From contig JBNLCC010000086.1 of NCBI GenBank assembly GCA_050303615.1, forward strand, positions 1-64,000: DNA of 64,000 nt. The letters are read 5' to 3'. The position numbers and the translations under genes are program-made. The notes under the pieces were generated by a model. It did not search any database and was not told the DNA's origin. It was given only the letters and a program-made list of their open reading frames with translations. This stretch comes from CAZDXJ01 sp050303615 (GTDB taxonomy: Bacteria > Pseudomonadota > Gammaproteobacteria > Methylococcales > Methylomonadaceae). Within the stretch, counting starts at the first letter, position 1. Every line of letters begins with the position of its first letter. Below, in pieces: positions 28,501 through 35,686 of this stretch.

Positions 28501-29224
28501 TTTAAGCGATGATACCAATAAAGATTGGTGGACAGGGCTTACTCGGCAAATCCATTTGGATACTATAATTTTCGTGGTGATAAATTTTCTCTTCCTGGTC
28601 ATTTTTCTAATTATTCTACCCCTGGTTTTTTTATTTTTTCTTATTAAGAAGGTGGTGTCCACGCTTTTCGGTCTTGGTTTCCCCGACCCAAAGCTTTGGG
28701 AGGCATCGGTAAGACAACGCGACTACCGCCATCCGTATCTTCTGAATATTCACTGCGGATCGGGCAGCGACTCGCGGCGGAACTTGGCGGATACCAACTT
28801 AGCGAGAATCGTTTCGGACGAAACGGGTAAGTTACGCGAGCTAAAGGCCATCCTTTTCAATAGAAGCCACCAAAGACTGGCAAACACTGCCAATGTTGAG
28901 CCGCTTATGTGGCTTTATCATGGGGGAATATTCAAGTTAGACAAGAAGCAATCGGGACTTTTTGTATTTGCCGACCCTGACATGAAGGAATGGGTCAAGA
29001 AGCAACCGTGGGAATCAGAAGTTGATGAATATTATGCCAGCCAGGAATCCAATTTCTGGCGCATACTGGCGGCGCCGTTTTATTCCGTGTTGGTCCTTGC
29101 CGGTATTTTCCTTGTCTTGTCCGGTAGCGAAATTTTAAACTTATTTCTGGCTTTAGCATCTCTCTTAGTGGCCGGAGGGCTACCTTTCCTCGGCCAACAG
29201 TTTTTTAGGTCCATAAATGAATAA
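25565..29224 (+). CDS. Large multi-pass membrane protein with Cache-like extracytoplasmic regions, function unknown
   Basis: The product is 1219 residues. TM segments are visible at about 15-37, 327-350, 359-382, 699-726, 767-791, 998-1026, and two near 1163-1217. Between them lie three large extracytoplasmic regions. The second (about 383-698) ends with GFGFAVVENRSGDVLYHSNDQRSLL and LPYVPWSIIVFYDKTLPD, which looks like a Cache/PDC ligand-binding sensor fold; the first (VLLLDKTGNLIYRSG) is similar. No kinase, cyclase, GGDEF or methyl-accepting domain follows, so it is a sensor-like protein without a recognisable output. Bases 26730-27420 are clearly more AT-rich than their surroundings. No operon partner. 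Confidence 0.7.
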   Translation: MMSNQTKIKRSALIRSGTLVIAVIVILPAAFLFLYFRSNEIYLTNHYFRSLSDIEKQINVGLQGLDYLLDYALVDTEKTENKTTFCSRENTKKFCRKYQDYLKKYSLNFKNIKFFKSQQSCENRSEQVEDSDTTCFVLTQQPGNHKVVVYEKLGKIAARVPLQDLIDPAPALEFFDQVLLLDKTGNLIYRSGNDDIKQSNNYSAYDDFARFENLIQHLDTDVVREFNKDSGTVETIRIKSPSSYSSVREATIGNVSYLLFIQPFQAARAQRGVGTVDKQRENSSAGTKQDNHVSGGPSSGQSSETKLGYIVGIVPRNKYFFRIIKLPLSQITLLVFGMLILMLLIPHLKLFFSGPGFMPGRAFVWWLLASFPLFTMVTLTGAFSAWDWLKLRKSYDTIASVIATEISKNFESEYQTIFGNFSQIIYPFTNSEQQIENWALHFSKGDSVVYPLGPCIKGDPYLQTQKCKIATSTNGLYPLYELAFVLDSEGKGKSPCESDSKNGNDPACDKLFSDGRRLLINDQVTYRDFPTINIDVHRREYFKEARYNPHALPTWQTANGQLKFFSQRIQTYDHGIKLTAFSFPLKKNEEECQENEACVLALVKLMHTFFKPVLPIGFGFAVVENRSGDVLYHSNDQRSLLENFYVETDENRRLIAAINSHHEQLLGGKYNGLSHQFYVKQLPYVPWSIIVFYDKTLPDLVIFKAAVVSLSLIWLLAILANSLVFLGFSHFRKEVEKWFPNGCTTKKMFHFSKGKISRLNEDKFPWYYVLWCEVFLVLVSVTLVWIIYSQVFGRQIEKLTKLNLIHITDKVTERERHLQFEFDRLNIPVSGNSSEAFKHIVLGNKMPLVDFAAYANVGDHQDDAWMVRYSLPFSEKCKAKEALSKHYDYRSGIIHAIESLLPDFNNLDARLEQIHVNHSSDAGFQSLSNDCYQKTIVRSAFPATVAQLQNDDPALSLPGNPIIPTSTDSPADQFKSMDSLSDDTNKDWWTGLTRQIHLDTIIFVVINFLFLVIFLIILPLVFLFFLIKKVVSTLFGLGFPDPKLWEASVRQRDYRHPYLLNIHCGSGSDSRRNLADTNLARIVSDETGKLRELKAILFNRSHQRLANTANVEPLMWLYHGGIFKLDKKQSGLFVFADPDMKEWVKKQPWESEVDEYYASQESNFWRILAAPFYSVLVLAGIFLVLSGSEILNLFLALASLLVAGGLPFLGQQFFRSINE

Positions 29225-29383
29225 GTTTAAGTTACCGCGGGGGGCGACGTTTCGTGGCAATTTGTTTTTTGCACGTATTTCGTTGTCCAAGCAATTGCGT
29301 ACCGTACCGGACCGGGCAAAGATGATTGGTCATACGTTGCTCTTGGTGTTTGATGATTAACAGGGTATCTGAATAATTCGGGG

Positions 29384-30247
29384 TCACTTTTCCAACTGAT
29401 GTCCGCAATATTTGCAAAAATCCGCATCGAAATCGTGCCCCGTTTCGCCGCAGTCCGGACAGGCGTCATTGCGTATATCGACATTGCTGTATGACTTGAC
29501 CAGTTCGGCGCTGTAGATGCCGGTGGGTACGGCAATAATGCCATAACCCATGATCATGATCGCCGCTGCAATGGTCTGCCCTAAGGGCGATTGCGGCGCA
29601 ATGTCGCCGTAGCCGACGGTGGTCAGTGTGACGATGGCCCAGTACACGGACTTCGGTATGCTGGTAAAGCCGCTTTCTTTGCCTTCGACAACGTACATCA
29701 GCGCGCCGAATACAATGACTAGCGTTAACACCGTATAAAGAAACACCATAACCTTGCGGCTGCTGTTGCTCAATGCATCCATTAAAATATGCGCTTCACC
29801 CATGTATTCGGATAATTTTAAAATACGGAATATTCTCAATAAGCGAATGACCCGGAAGGCCAGCATGTATTTTGCCGTCGGAATGAACAGGCTGACATAA
29901 GTCGGAAGTATCGACAACAAATCCACTAACCCGAAGAAACTGCGGATGTATAGCCAAGGCTTGCGCACGCAGATAACCCGCAGCAGATATTCGACTGTAA
30001 ATAGTGATGTAAATACCCACTCGATAATATAGAGTAACTCGGCATGTTTCTGTTGAATGGATCTTACACTGTCCAGCATCACGGTAATGACGCTCAGAAT
30101 GATGCTGAGCATTAAAACGACATCAAATGCTTTGCCCAGTGTGGTTTCGGCACCGAAGATAATATCATTGAGTGATTCCCGCCAAGGGGACAGCTTCTCA
30201 CCCTCATTAAAATCTTTTCTGGTTCTGATTGGCTTGCTTGTTTTCAT
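29384..30247 (-). CDS. Voltage-gated K+ channel-type ion transporter with C-terminal zinc ribbon
   Basis: The product is 287 residues with six TM helices. The S4-like segment has regular arginines (FRVIRLLRIFRILKL), and the pore carries the K+ selectivity filter TVGYGD (TLTTVGYGDIAP). After S6 comes a short cytosolic tail with CPDCGETGHDFDADFCKYCG, a CxxC...CxxC zinc ribbon. AAGGG precedes the ATG at 30247. It likely conducts K+ across the inner membrane; the ribbon might tune gating or assembly (inference). Confidence 0.88.
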   Translation of the reverse strand: MKTSKPIRTRKDFNEGEKLSPWRESLNDIIFGAETTLGKAFDVVLMLSIILSVITVMLDSVRSIQQKHAELLYIIEWVFTSLFTVEYLLRVICVRKPWLYIRSFFGLVDLLSILPTYVSLFIPTAKYMLAFRVIRLLRIFRILKLSEYMGEAHILMDALSNSSRKVMVFLYTVLTLVIVFGALMYVVEGKESGFTSIPKSVYWAIVTLTTVGYGDIAPQSPLGQTIAAAIMIMGYGIIAVPTGIYSAELVKSYSNVDIRNDACPDCGETGHDFDADFCKYCGHQLEK

Positions 30248-30371
30248 ATGTTCGCCCTTTGATCAATAAAGCCCGACTACGCCAATTCTATCGGAAAGCA
30301 GCCGAAATTGATCGTCGTTCTGTTATGTTAATATAACTAAGTTATCTGCATTCAATGACCATTAAAATAAA

Positions 30372-30737
30372 ATGTCGCTATTGTTATTTTCACTGAGGGG
30401 CGTTCCGGAAGATGAAGCATGGGATATCCGAGCCTTGTTATCGGATCATGAAATCGACTTTTACGAGACCTCGGCCGGCAACTGGGGGATTTCCATGCCG
30501 GCAATTTGGCTGAAAAATGATGCTGATTTGCCAATAGCCAGACAGTTAATTGACGACTATCAACAAAACCGGGCGGCAGAGCAAAGAGAAAAATACCAAC
30601 AGTTGAAACAACTGGGCCAACATAAAACAATTTTGGGGGCAATGAAAGATAATCCGCTACGGTTTTTTCTTTATCTCGTTTTAATCTATATGGTGCTGTA
30701 TGTTTCGATCAAACTATTTTTGGACCTCGGCGGTTAA
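30372..30737 (+). CDS. DUF6164-like small membrane protein
   Basis: The product is 121 residues. The N-terminal soluble part begins MSLLLFSLRGVPEDEAWDIRALL and includes NWGISMPAIW; the C-terminal TM helix is about 95-115 (LRFFLYLVLIYMVLYVSIKLFL). This pattern fits the DUF6164 family of gammaproteobacteria, which has no known function. The start is the ATG at 30372. A short inverted repeat GCGGTT/AACCGC overlaps its stop codon. Confidence 0.7.
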   Translation: MSLLLFSLRGVPEDEAWDIRALLSDHEIDFYETSAGNWGISMPAIWLKNDADLPIARQLIDDYQQNRAAEQREKYQQLKQLGQHKTILGAMKDNPLRFFLYLVLIYMVLYVSIKLFLDLGG

Positions 30738-30900
30738 AAAACCGCAGGCCAAGACGGTAACGGCAGATTCAGATACAATTGTTACCTTGTTTGCTTGGCT
30801 TTGCTGGTGGGCGGCGGTTTTCACTCATTTGTTCCGCCGAACCGTCTAGGAATAACAATTTGTTGATTTTATAAGAAAATTAGCGACAGGAAATTAATCA

Positions 30901-31404
30901 ATGAAAAAAATCATTACCACGATCTTAATTTATTTTGCATACATTGCAGTTATCAAGGCCGGAGGCAATTATCCGCCGGCCCCGAACGGTATCGAAATCC
31001 CAAAAGGCTATAAAGACTGGCAATTGCTTGCTTCGTCGCACCGTGAGGATAATCATTCGCTACGTATTATCCTTGCCAATACAATCGCAATGGATGCAGT
31101 CAATAAGCAACAAACCAACCCTTGGCCGGAAGGCGCCATCCTGGCTAAGTTGGTATGGAAGGACAGAACACATCCTCAGTGGGAAAAAGCTCAGGTTCCG
31201 GGCGAGTTTTTGCATTCCGAGTTTATGATCAAGGATTCAAGTAAATATGCCGCGACAGGCGGCTGGGGATTTGCCCGCTGGAAAGGTTTGCAGCAAATAC
31301 CCTACGGCGAAGATGCGGCTTTTGCACAGGAATGCTTTGCCTGCCACGGGGCGGTCAAAAACAAGGATTATGTTTTTACCATGCCGGCGGTTTTTCCAAA
31401 ATGA
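30901..31404 (+). CDS. Cytochrome P460 family protein
   Basis: The product is 167 residues with a signal peptide (MKKIITTILIYFAYIAVIKA), then a P460 fold: NGIEIPKGYKDWQLLASSHRED, LRIILAN and WPEGAILAKLVWK. One haem attachment motif CFACH lies at residues 145-149. P460 cytochromes oxidise hydroxylamine or bind NO, using a lysine-haem cross-link. Lysines are present in the GAILAKLVWK strand where the cross-linking Lys is expected, but sequence alone cannot separate true P460 from cytochrome c'-beta. In methanotrophs it would detoxify hydroxylamine made from ammonia. Its 3' end overlaps the convergent MBL gene by 37 bases. Confidence 0.88.
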   Translation: MKKIITTILIYFAYIAVIKAGGNYPPAPNGIEIPKGYKDWQLLASSHREDNHSLRIILANTIAMDAVNKQQTNPWPEGAILAKLVWKDRTHPQWEKAQVPGEFLHSEFMIKDSSKYAATGGWGFARWKGLQQIPYGEDAAFAQECFACHGAVKNKDYVFTMPAVFPK

Positions 31405-32786
31405 TAACTTTGGTGTAATTGGGGGATTTCAACCTGCGTATTGTTGAGCAGCTTGGCGAAATGAAACATCGTCTCCTCTTCGCCATGTACTAAAAAAGTA
31501 GTTTGCGGATTGCCGGTCCGTTCATGCCATGTCAGCAATTCCGCTTGATCGGCATGGGCGGAAAAACCGCCGATGGTAAACACGGAGGCGCGGACGCTGA
31601 TTTCGTCACCATAAATTTTAACGGTTTTCGCTCCGTCGACGATTTCACGGGCGAGGGTTCCTGCTGCGGCAAATCCGACGAAAATCACACAACTGTCATG
31701 GCGCCACAAGTTATGTTTGAGGTGGTGAGTCACTCTGCCGCCGCTACACATTCCCGATCCGGCGATAATTACCGCTCCGCCGCTAATATTATTAATAGCC
31801 ATTGATTCGGCGGTTTCCCGGGTGAAATTCAGTCCGGGTAATAAAAAGGGATCCTGTCCCGATTTGAGCGTTGTGTTGGTTTCCTCGTCGAAACATTCGG
31901 GGTGGCGCCGGAAAATTTCCGTTGCCGAAATAGCCATCGGCGAATCGAGGAAGACCGGAATATATCCCGGCAGTCGCCCCCGTTCTATACCTTCGCGCAA
32001 ATAATAGAGCAGTTCCTGGGCGCGTTCCAGCGCAAAACTAGGGATAATGACGTTGCCTCCTCTGTGGACCGTTGTGCAAATCGCCTCGTAAAATTCGTCC
32101 AGCGTGGGGTCCAGTGTTTTGTGCAGGCGGTCACCATAAGTGGTTTCCATTACCACGATATCTGCATGAGGCGGTTTAGCCGGATCACGGATGATTGCCC
32201 GCCCGCTATATCCCAGGTCGCCTGAATACAAAATTTTTGTTTGTATCTCGTTGGTTTCTATCTCCAGCAGAATAAATGCCGAACCCAGAATGTGTCCTGC
32301 GTCATAAAAAGTGACTCGAATTCCTTCGCACAGCGTAAATGTTTGGTTGTATAATGCTTTGCGCCCGAAGAACTCGAAGCAATTAAGCACGTCGATTTCA
32401 TTATATAGCGGTTCGACTACTATTTTACTGCGACTTTTGCGGGAAAGTTTTTTGGCTTTATATCGCGCTTCGTACTCATTGAGGTGTGCACAATCCAGTA
32501 GTACCAGACGTGATAACTCACATGATGCGGAAGTGGTAATGATTTCTCCCCGAAAACCTTGTGTTATTAATAGCGGTATACGTCCGCAATGATCAAGGTG
32601 TGCGTGCGTCAACAGTAAAAAATCAATATCGGCAGGATCGAAGTCGAAGGGCTTGGTGTTTTCCTCTTCCATTTCACGGCCGCCCTGGTAAAGCCCGCAA
32701 TCAACCAATATTTTTTTGCCGGCCGCCGTCAGCAGGTGGCAAGAGCCCGTTACATTTCGATCTGCACCGTGAAATTCTAATTTCAT
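31368..32786 (-). CDS. MBL-fold/beta-CASP RNase-type hydrolase
   Basis: The product is 472 residues. The metallo-beta-lactamase motif is LLLTHAHLDHCGRIPLL (HxHxDH). Further landmarks are the beta-CASP domain with METTYGDRLH, PSFALERAQELLYYL and IAGSGMCSGGRV, and the C-terminal TIGGFSAHADQAELL of the RNA-metabolising group (CPSF73/YsgA-like). It likely processes or degrades RNA, though bacterial members have little direct data. The gene ends inside the coding region of the convergent cytochrome P460, an overlap of 37 bases. Confidence 0.88.
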   Translation of the reverse strand: MKLEFHGADRNVTGSCHLLTAAGKKILVDCGLYQGGREMEEENTKPFDFDPADIDFLLLTHAHLDHCGRIPLLITQGFRGEIITTSASCELSRLVLLDCAHLNEYEARYKAKKLSRKSRSKIVVEPLYNEIDVLNCFEFFGRKALYNQTFTLCEGIRVTFYDAGHILGSAFILLEIETNEIQTKILYSGDLGYSGRAIIRDPAKPPHADIVVMETTYGDRLHKTLDPTLDEFYEAICTTVHRGGNVIIPSFALERAQELLYYLREGIERGRLPGYIPVFLDSPMAISATEIFRRHPECFDEETNTTLKSGQDPFLLPGLNFTRETAESMAINNISGGAVIIAGSGMCSGGRVTHHLKHNLWRHDSCVIFVGFAAAGTLAREIVDGAKTVKIYGDEISVRASVFTIGGFSAHADQAELLTWHERTGNPQTTFLVHGEEETMFHFAKLLNNTQVEIPQLHQSYHFGKTAGMVKT

Positions 32787-33282
32787 GAGAAGCCCCGCTT
32801 AAGATCTGGTTGGGCCGGCTGCTTTCCCGCAGTCCCGGACCGGGATTAAGGAAACTCGTTACCGGTTTCATTTAGGCATTAATGTAACGGACAGCCTGGA
32901 AATAAGCAACTCATCTAAACCAAACCAACAGTTGATGTGGTTCAAATCAACCGGCGGTGTGGTTCATTTGATGCATTTTTGTTAGCGCACGGGCAATTAT
33001 TTACCTATTAAAAATGGGGTAATAGCGGCAATTTTCCGGTAGTCAGTTGATCGGTTGTCGATCCGGTTCAGTACCCTATGCCGTAATTCATGCGGGCTAT
33101 CGCCCATTTTACGACGGTTGAGGTTAGGCCGGATCGGGGTGTAAATTAAATAATGAAACATTTTAATCAAAATTGGCATGGAGCATGCCTCATATTCAAG
33201 TAACCCTCTGCCAATACTTTATGTATAAGCAGCGATTATGTCCTCGATTGATTTATATTTTTGGTTATTGGGTAAATATGTC
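32787..33282. other. Intergenic, no protein gene seen
   Basis: About 500 bases lie upstream of the MBL gene. They contain two GTGGTTCA copies near 32936-32968 and a weak leftward 60-codon frame at 32997-33179 with no recognisable product. Near the right end, TTGATT (33248-33253) and TAAATA (33273-33278) could be a promoter for the hairpin RNA at 33283, with a long 19-base spacer. Confidence 0.4.
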
Positions 33283-33349
33283 CGTGCAAAGTTTGTGAGT
33301 GTCTCCTCTTGATCCTCGTCTTTCACTTATAAGCTTTGCGCGTTTTTTT
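33283..33349 (+). ncRNA. Candidate small RNA: 19-bp hairpin with C/U-rich anti-Shine-Dalgarno loop and U-run
   Basis: Bases 33283-33301 pair with 33324-33342 without a mismatch: 15 Watson-Crick pairs and 4 G-U pairs. The G-U pairs would be A-C mismatches on the other strand, so the RNA must run rightward. The 22-base loop (33302-33323) is pyrimidine-rich and contains CTCCTC and ATCCTC, complementary to ribosome-binding sites. A T7 run (33343-33349) follows directly, as in an intrinsic terminator. No protein gene lies upstream on this strand within 2 kb for it to terminate, so a short independent RNA is the better reading. No known RNA family is recognised. Confidence 0.6.
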
Positions 33350-33450
33350 ACTTTCCGTAATTTTGCCGTTCAACTGTACCTGTAGGTATTCAATCGTTTA
33401 TATCCGAGTTTGATAAAAAAGGCCTGTGTGAGGAGGAAATCCCTGCCGAT

Positions 33451-33936
33451 TTAACAGTCGGGTGTATTTGTAGCGGATGCCCCTTTCTCGAGTTCTTGTC
33501 TGGCCTTTTCGGCAAGCGCGGTATAGCGTTTTCGAATTAAGGCAAGTTCTTCCTCTTCCAACTCTTCAAGATTCAATAAATCATTGTGGGCACCTTCAAT
33601 TGATCTGATCAACTCATCCAGTTTGACATGCATCGCTTCGGTATCCCTGTTCTGAGTATGTTGTATCAAAAATACCATCAAAAAAGTTACAATCGTTGTT
33701 GCAGTATTGATAATCAATTGCCAAGTATCGCTAAAGCCGAACAGTGGGCCGGTGACCACCCAAGTTAAAATAATCAGCAATGCGGCATTAAACGCCAACG
33801 GGCGGCCCGAAATGTGTGAAGACCATTTTGAAAAATGCGAGAATTTACTGTTCCAGTAAGGAACGTTTTTTTTATATATTTCCCAATAATGACTAATTGT
33901 TTTTTGTATTTTTTCAGCTATCTCGTACTGTTGCAT
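33451..33936 (-). CDS. Low-affinity iron permease-like membrane protein
   Basis: The product is 161 residues with two TM helices (about 48-68 and 72-92: PLAFNAALLIILTWVVTGPLFGFS and WQLIINTATTIVTFLMVFLIQHTQNRD), followed by a charged helical tail with MHVKLDELIRS. The HTQNRDTEAMHVKLDEL segment is the signature of the bacterial Iron_permease (PF04120-type) family. Iron transport is inferred for this family from fungal relatives and is not proven in bacteria. Confidence 0.8.
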   Translation of the reverse strand: MQQYEIAEKIQKTISHYWEIYKKNVPYWNSKFSHFSKWSSHISGRPLAFNAALLIILTWVVTGPLFGFSDTWQLIINTATTIVTFLMVFLIQHTQNRDTEAMHVKLDELIRSIEGAHNDLLNLEELEEEELALIRKRYTALAEKARQELEKGASATNTPDC

Positions 33937-34303
33937 GGTTTTCTACCCAATGGTTAAAGATAAAAAGGAAATTTTTCTTAACTGCGAAATCTTTTTAAAA
34001 AAGCACCTGTTCATTGATCAGCAAAGTAATATCATCTTCCTTAAAGTAAAAGTTTAGCACCAAGTAGAAGTGACTATTTTTCAGGTTTTCACTTCAGGAC
34101 TCAACTTTCAATACCATCAAGTTAAGAATATCTCAGCCTCCCTAGCGTAGCGTAACTGGATTAATTTGGCAAAACCTTTAGACAGCCGCGTCCTGAAGCA
34201 GAAAGCGACTTTACTGCATTGCTGAGATAATCAGCCGGGTTTCCGGACAGCGTTAATCTGTAGATGGCATGTTTATGCCGTAAAAGATCTATAATCTGCA
34301 TGG
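33937..34303. other. Intergenic, no gene seen
   Basis: About 365 AT-rich bases lie between the iron-permease-like gene and the stop of the NtrC-type regulator. Short inverted repeats occur (GAAGTGA/TCACTTC near 34065-34093; GCTGA/TCAGC near 34222), none with a U-run. I see no reading frame worth calling. Confidence 0.4.
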
Positions 34304-35686
34304 CTATAATTTCAAGTTATATTTCTGTACCCGATAACGCAATGTTTCTCGTGTAGTCCCCAATACCCTGGCTGCGGCGGCGACGTTATTGTCGGTGCGG
34401 TCCAGTACATTCTGAATGATGTATTTTTCCATATCATGCAGACTGAGACTACCGTCCAAAGGCAGAAATAAGCCCGATGTCTCATCAGGTTGGCTTGGCG
34501 CTTGTTGCGTCATATTGGGAAGTTGCAGCCACTGTTCCGGAAAAACATCGGTAGTTGACAGCAAAACACAGCGCTCAATGACATTGCGAAGCTCTCTAAT
34601 GTTGCCCAGCCATTCATAATTTTCCAATTTTTCCCAAACAGTTTCGGGGATTTTTTGAATGCCTGTTGAGGATTTTTTATTGCATTCGGCAATAAAAAGC
34701 GGCACCAGTTCCCTGAGGTCTCCCGGCCTGTCGCGTAAAGGTGGAATATGCAGACTAATGACATTCAGGCGATGGAACAAATCGCGCCTGAATTCTCCGT
34801 CATTCACTTTGAGTTGCAGGTCCTGATTGGTTGCAGCGATAATTTGCACATCAACGTCGATTTCCTGTTCGCTGCCCAGACGGCGGATGCGCATGTCTTC
34901 AACCGCTTTGAGCAGCTTGCCTTGTAAATCCAGATCCATTTCACCGATTTCATCGAGAAACAGCGTTCCGGTATGCGCCTGCTCGAATAAACCGCGATGG
35001 CGTTTTTTGGCGCCGGTAAATGCGCCGGCTTCATATCCGAATAGTTCGGATTCCAACAGTTCGCGCGGTAAAGCAGCGCAGTTGATTTCCACCAGGGGAC
35101 CGGAAGCCCGCGTACCGGAATAATGCAGCACCCTTGTCACTTGTCCCTTGCCGGTTCCGGTTTCTCCAGAAATGATCAGGCTTGAAAAAGGGATCTGCGA
35201 CATTTGCGCGACCATTTCGCGTAGCATAACCATTGCCTTGCTGCTGCCGACCAAGGTATCAAGCGAATATTTGCTGTTTTGTTCCTGGGTTTGGTTGTCC
35301 AGTCTGCGTTGTGCCCTGGCACTGCGAGCGGCGCCTTCCACCAGCATGTTCAGCCGGTCAAGCTCACAGGGTTTTTCTATAAAGTCATAAGCTCCCAGGC
35401 GGACTGCCCGGACCGAATCGGTAACGCTGCCGTAACCGGTTAAAAATAGCCATTCCGTACTAACAATGGCGTCCTTGATTTGCTCCAGAAAATCCAAGGC
35501 ATTACCGTCTGGCAGGTTCATATCGGATAATACAACGAGCGGATCGATCACCTGTCCCGATAGGTATTTTTCGGCTTCCGCCAAGGAGCCGGCTAACGTT
35601 GTCTCCCATCCCTGCTTGCGAAAAAAACGTGCAAGCTCATTTCCCAGAAGCATTTCATCTTCTATGATTAATAAGCTGTCTCTCAT
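34304..35686 (-). CDS. NtrC-family sigma-54-dependent response regulator
   Basis: The product is 460 residues. The receiver domain has its phosphoacceptor Asp at about 55 (VVLSDMNLPDG). The AAA+ domain has Walker A GETGTGKG, the sigma-54 contact loop GAFTGA, GTLFLDEIGEMDLDLQGKLL and the arginine fingers region. A Fis-type helix-turn-helix at the end reads NNVAAAARVLGTTRETLRYRVQKY. It would switch on sigma-54 promoters when phosphorylated by the kinase encoded just upstream, whose stop overlaps this start by 4 bases (ATGA). Target promoters are not identifiable here. Confidence 0.93.
   Translation of the reverse strand: MRDSLLIIEDEMLLGNELARFFRKQGWETTLAGSLAEAEKYLSGQVIDPLVVLSDMNLPDGNALDFLEQIKDAIVSTEWLFLTGYGSVTDSVRAVRLGAYDFIEKPCELDRLNMLVEGAARSARAQRRLDNQTQEQNSKYSLDTLVGSSKAMVMLREMVAQMSQIPFSSLIISGETGTGKGQVTRVLHYSGTRASGPLVEINCAALPRELLESELFGYEAGAFTGAKKRHRGLFEQAHTGTLFLDEIGEMDLDLQGKLLKAVEDMRIRRLGSEQEIDVDVQIIAATNQDLQLKVNDGEFRRDLFHRLNVISLHIPPLRDRPGDLRELVPLFIAECNKKSSTGIQKIPETVWEKLENYEWLGNIRELRNVIERCVLLSTTDVFPEQWLQLPNMTQQAPSQPDETSGLFLPLDGSLSLHDMEKYIIQNVLDRTDNNVAAAARVLGTTRETLRYRVQKYNLKL

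Noticed and set aside
32997..33179. 60-codon leftward frame in the intergenic region
   Set aside because: It has some protein-like composition (NLNRRKMGDSPHELRHRVLNRI) and may be a scrap of a mobile-element protein, but I cannot recognise it and it lacks a ribosome site.
33302..33323. CRISPR repeat or spacer-like unit
   Set aside because: The hairpin at 33283-33342 occurs once in the window; no regularly spaced repeats or cas genes exist in the window.
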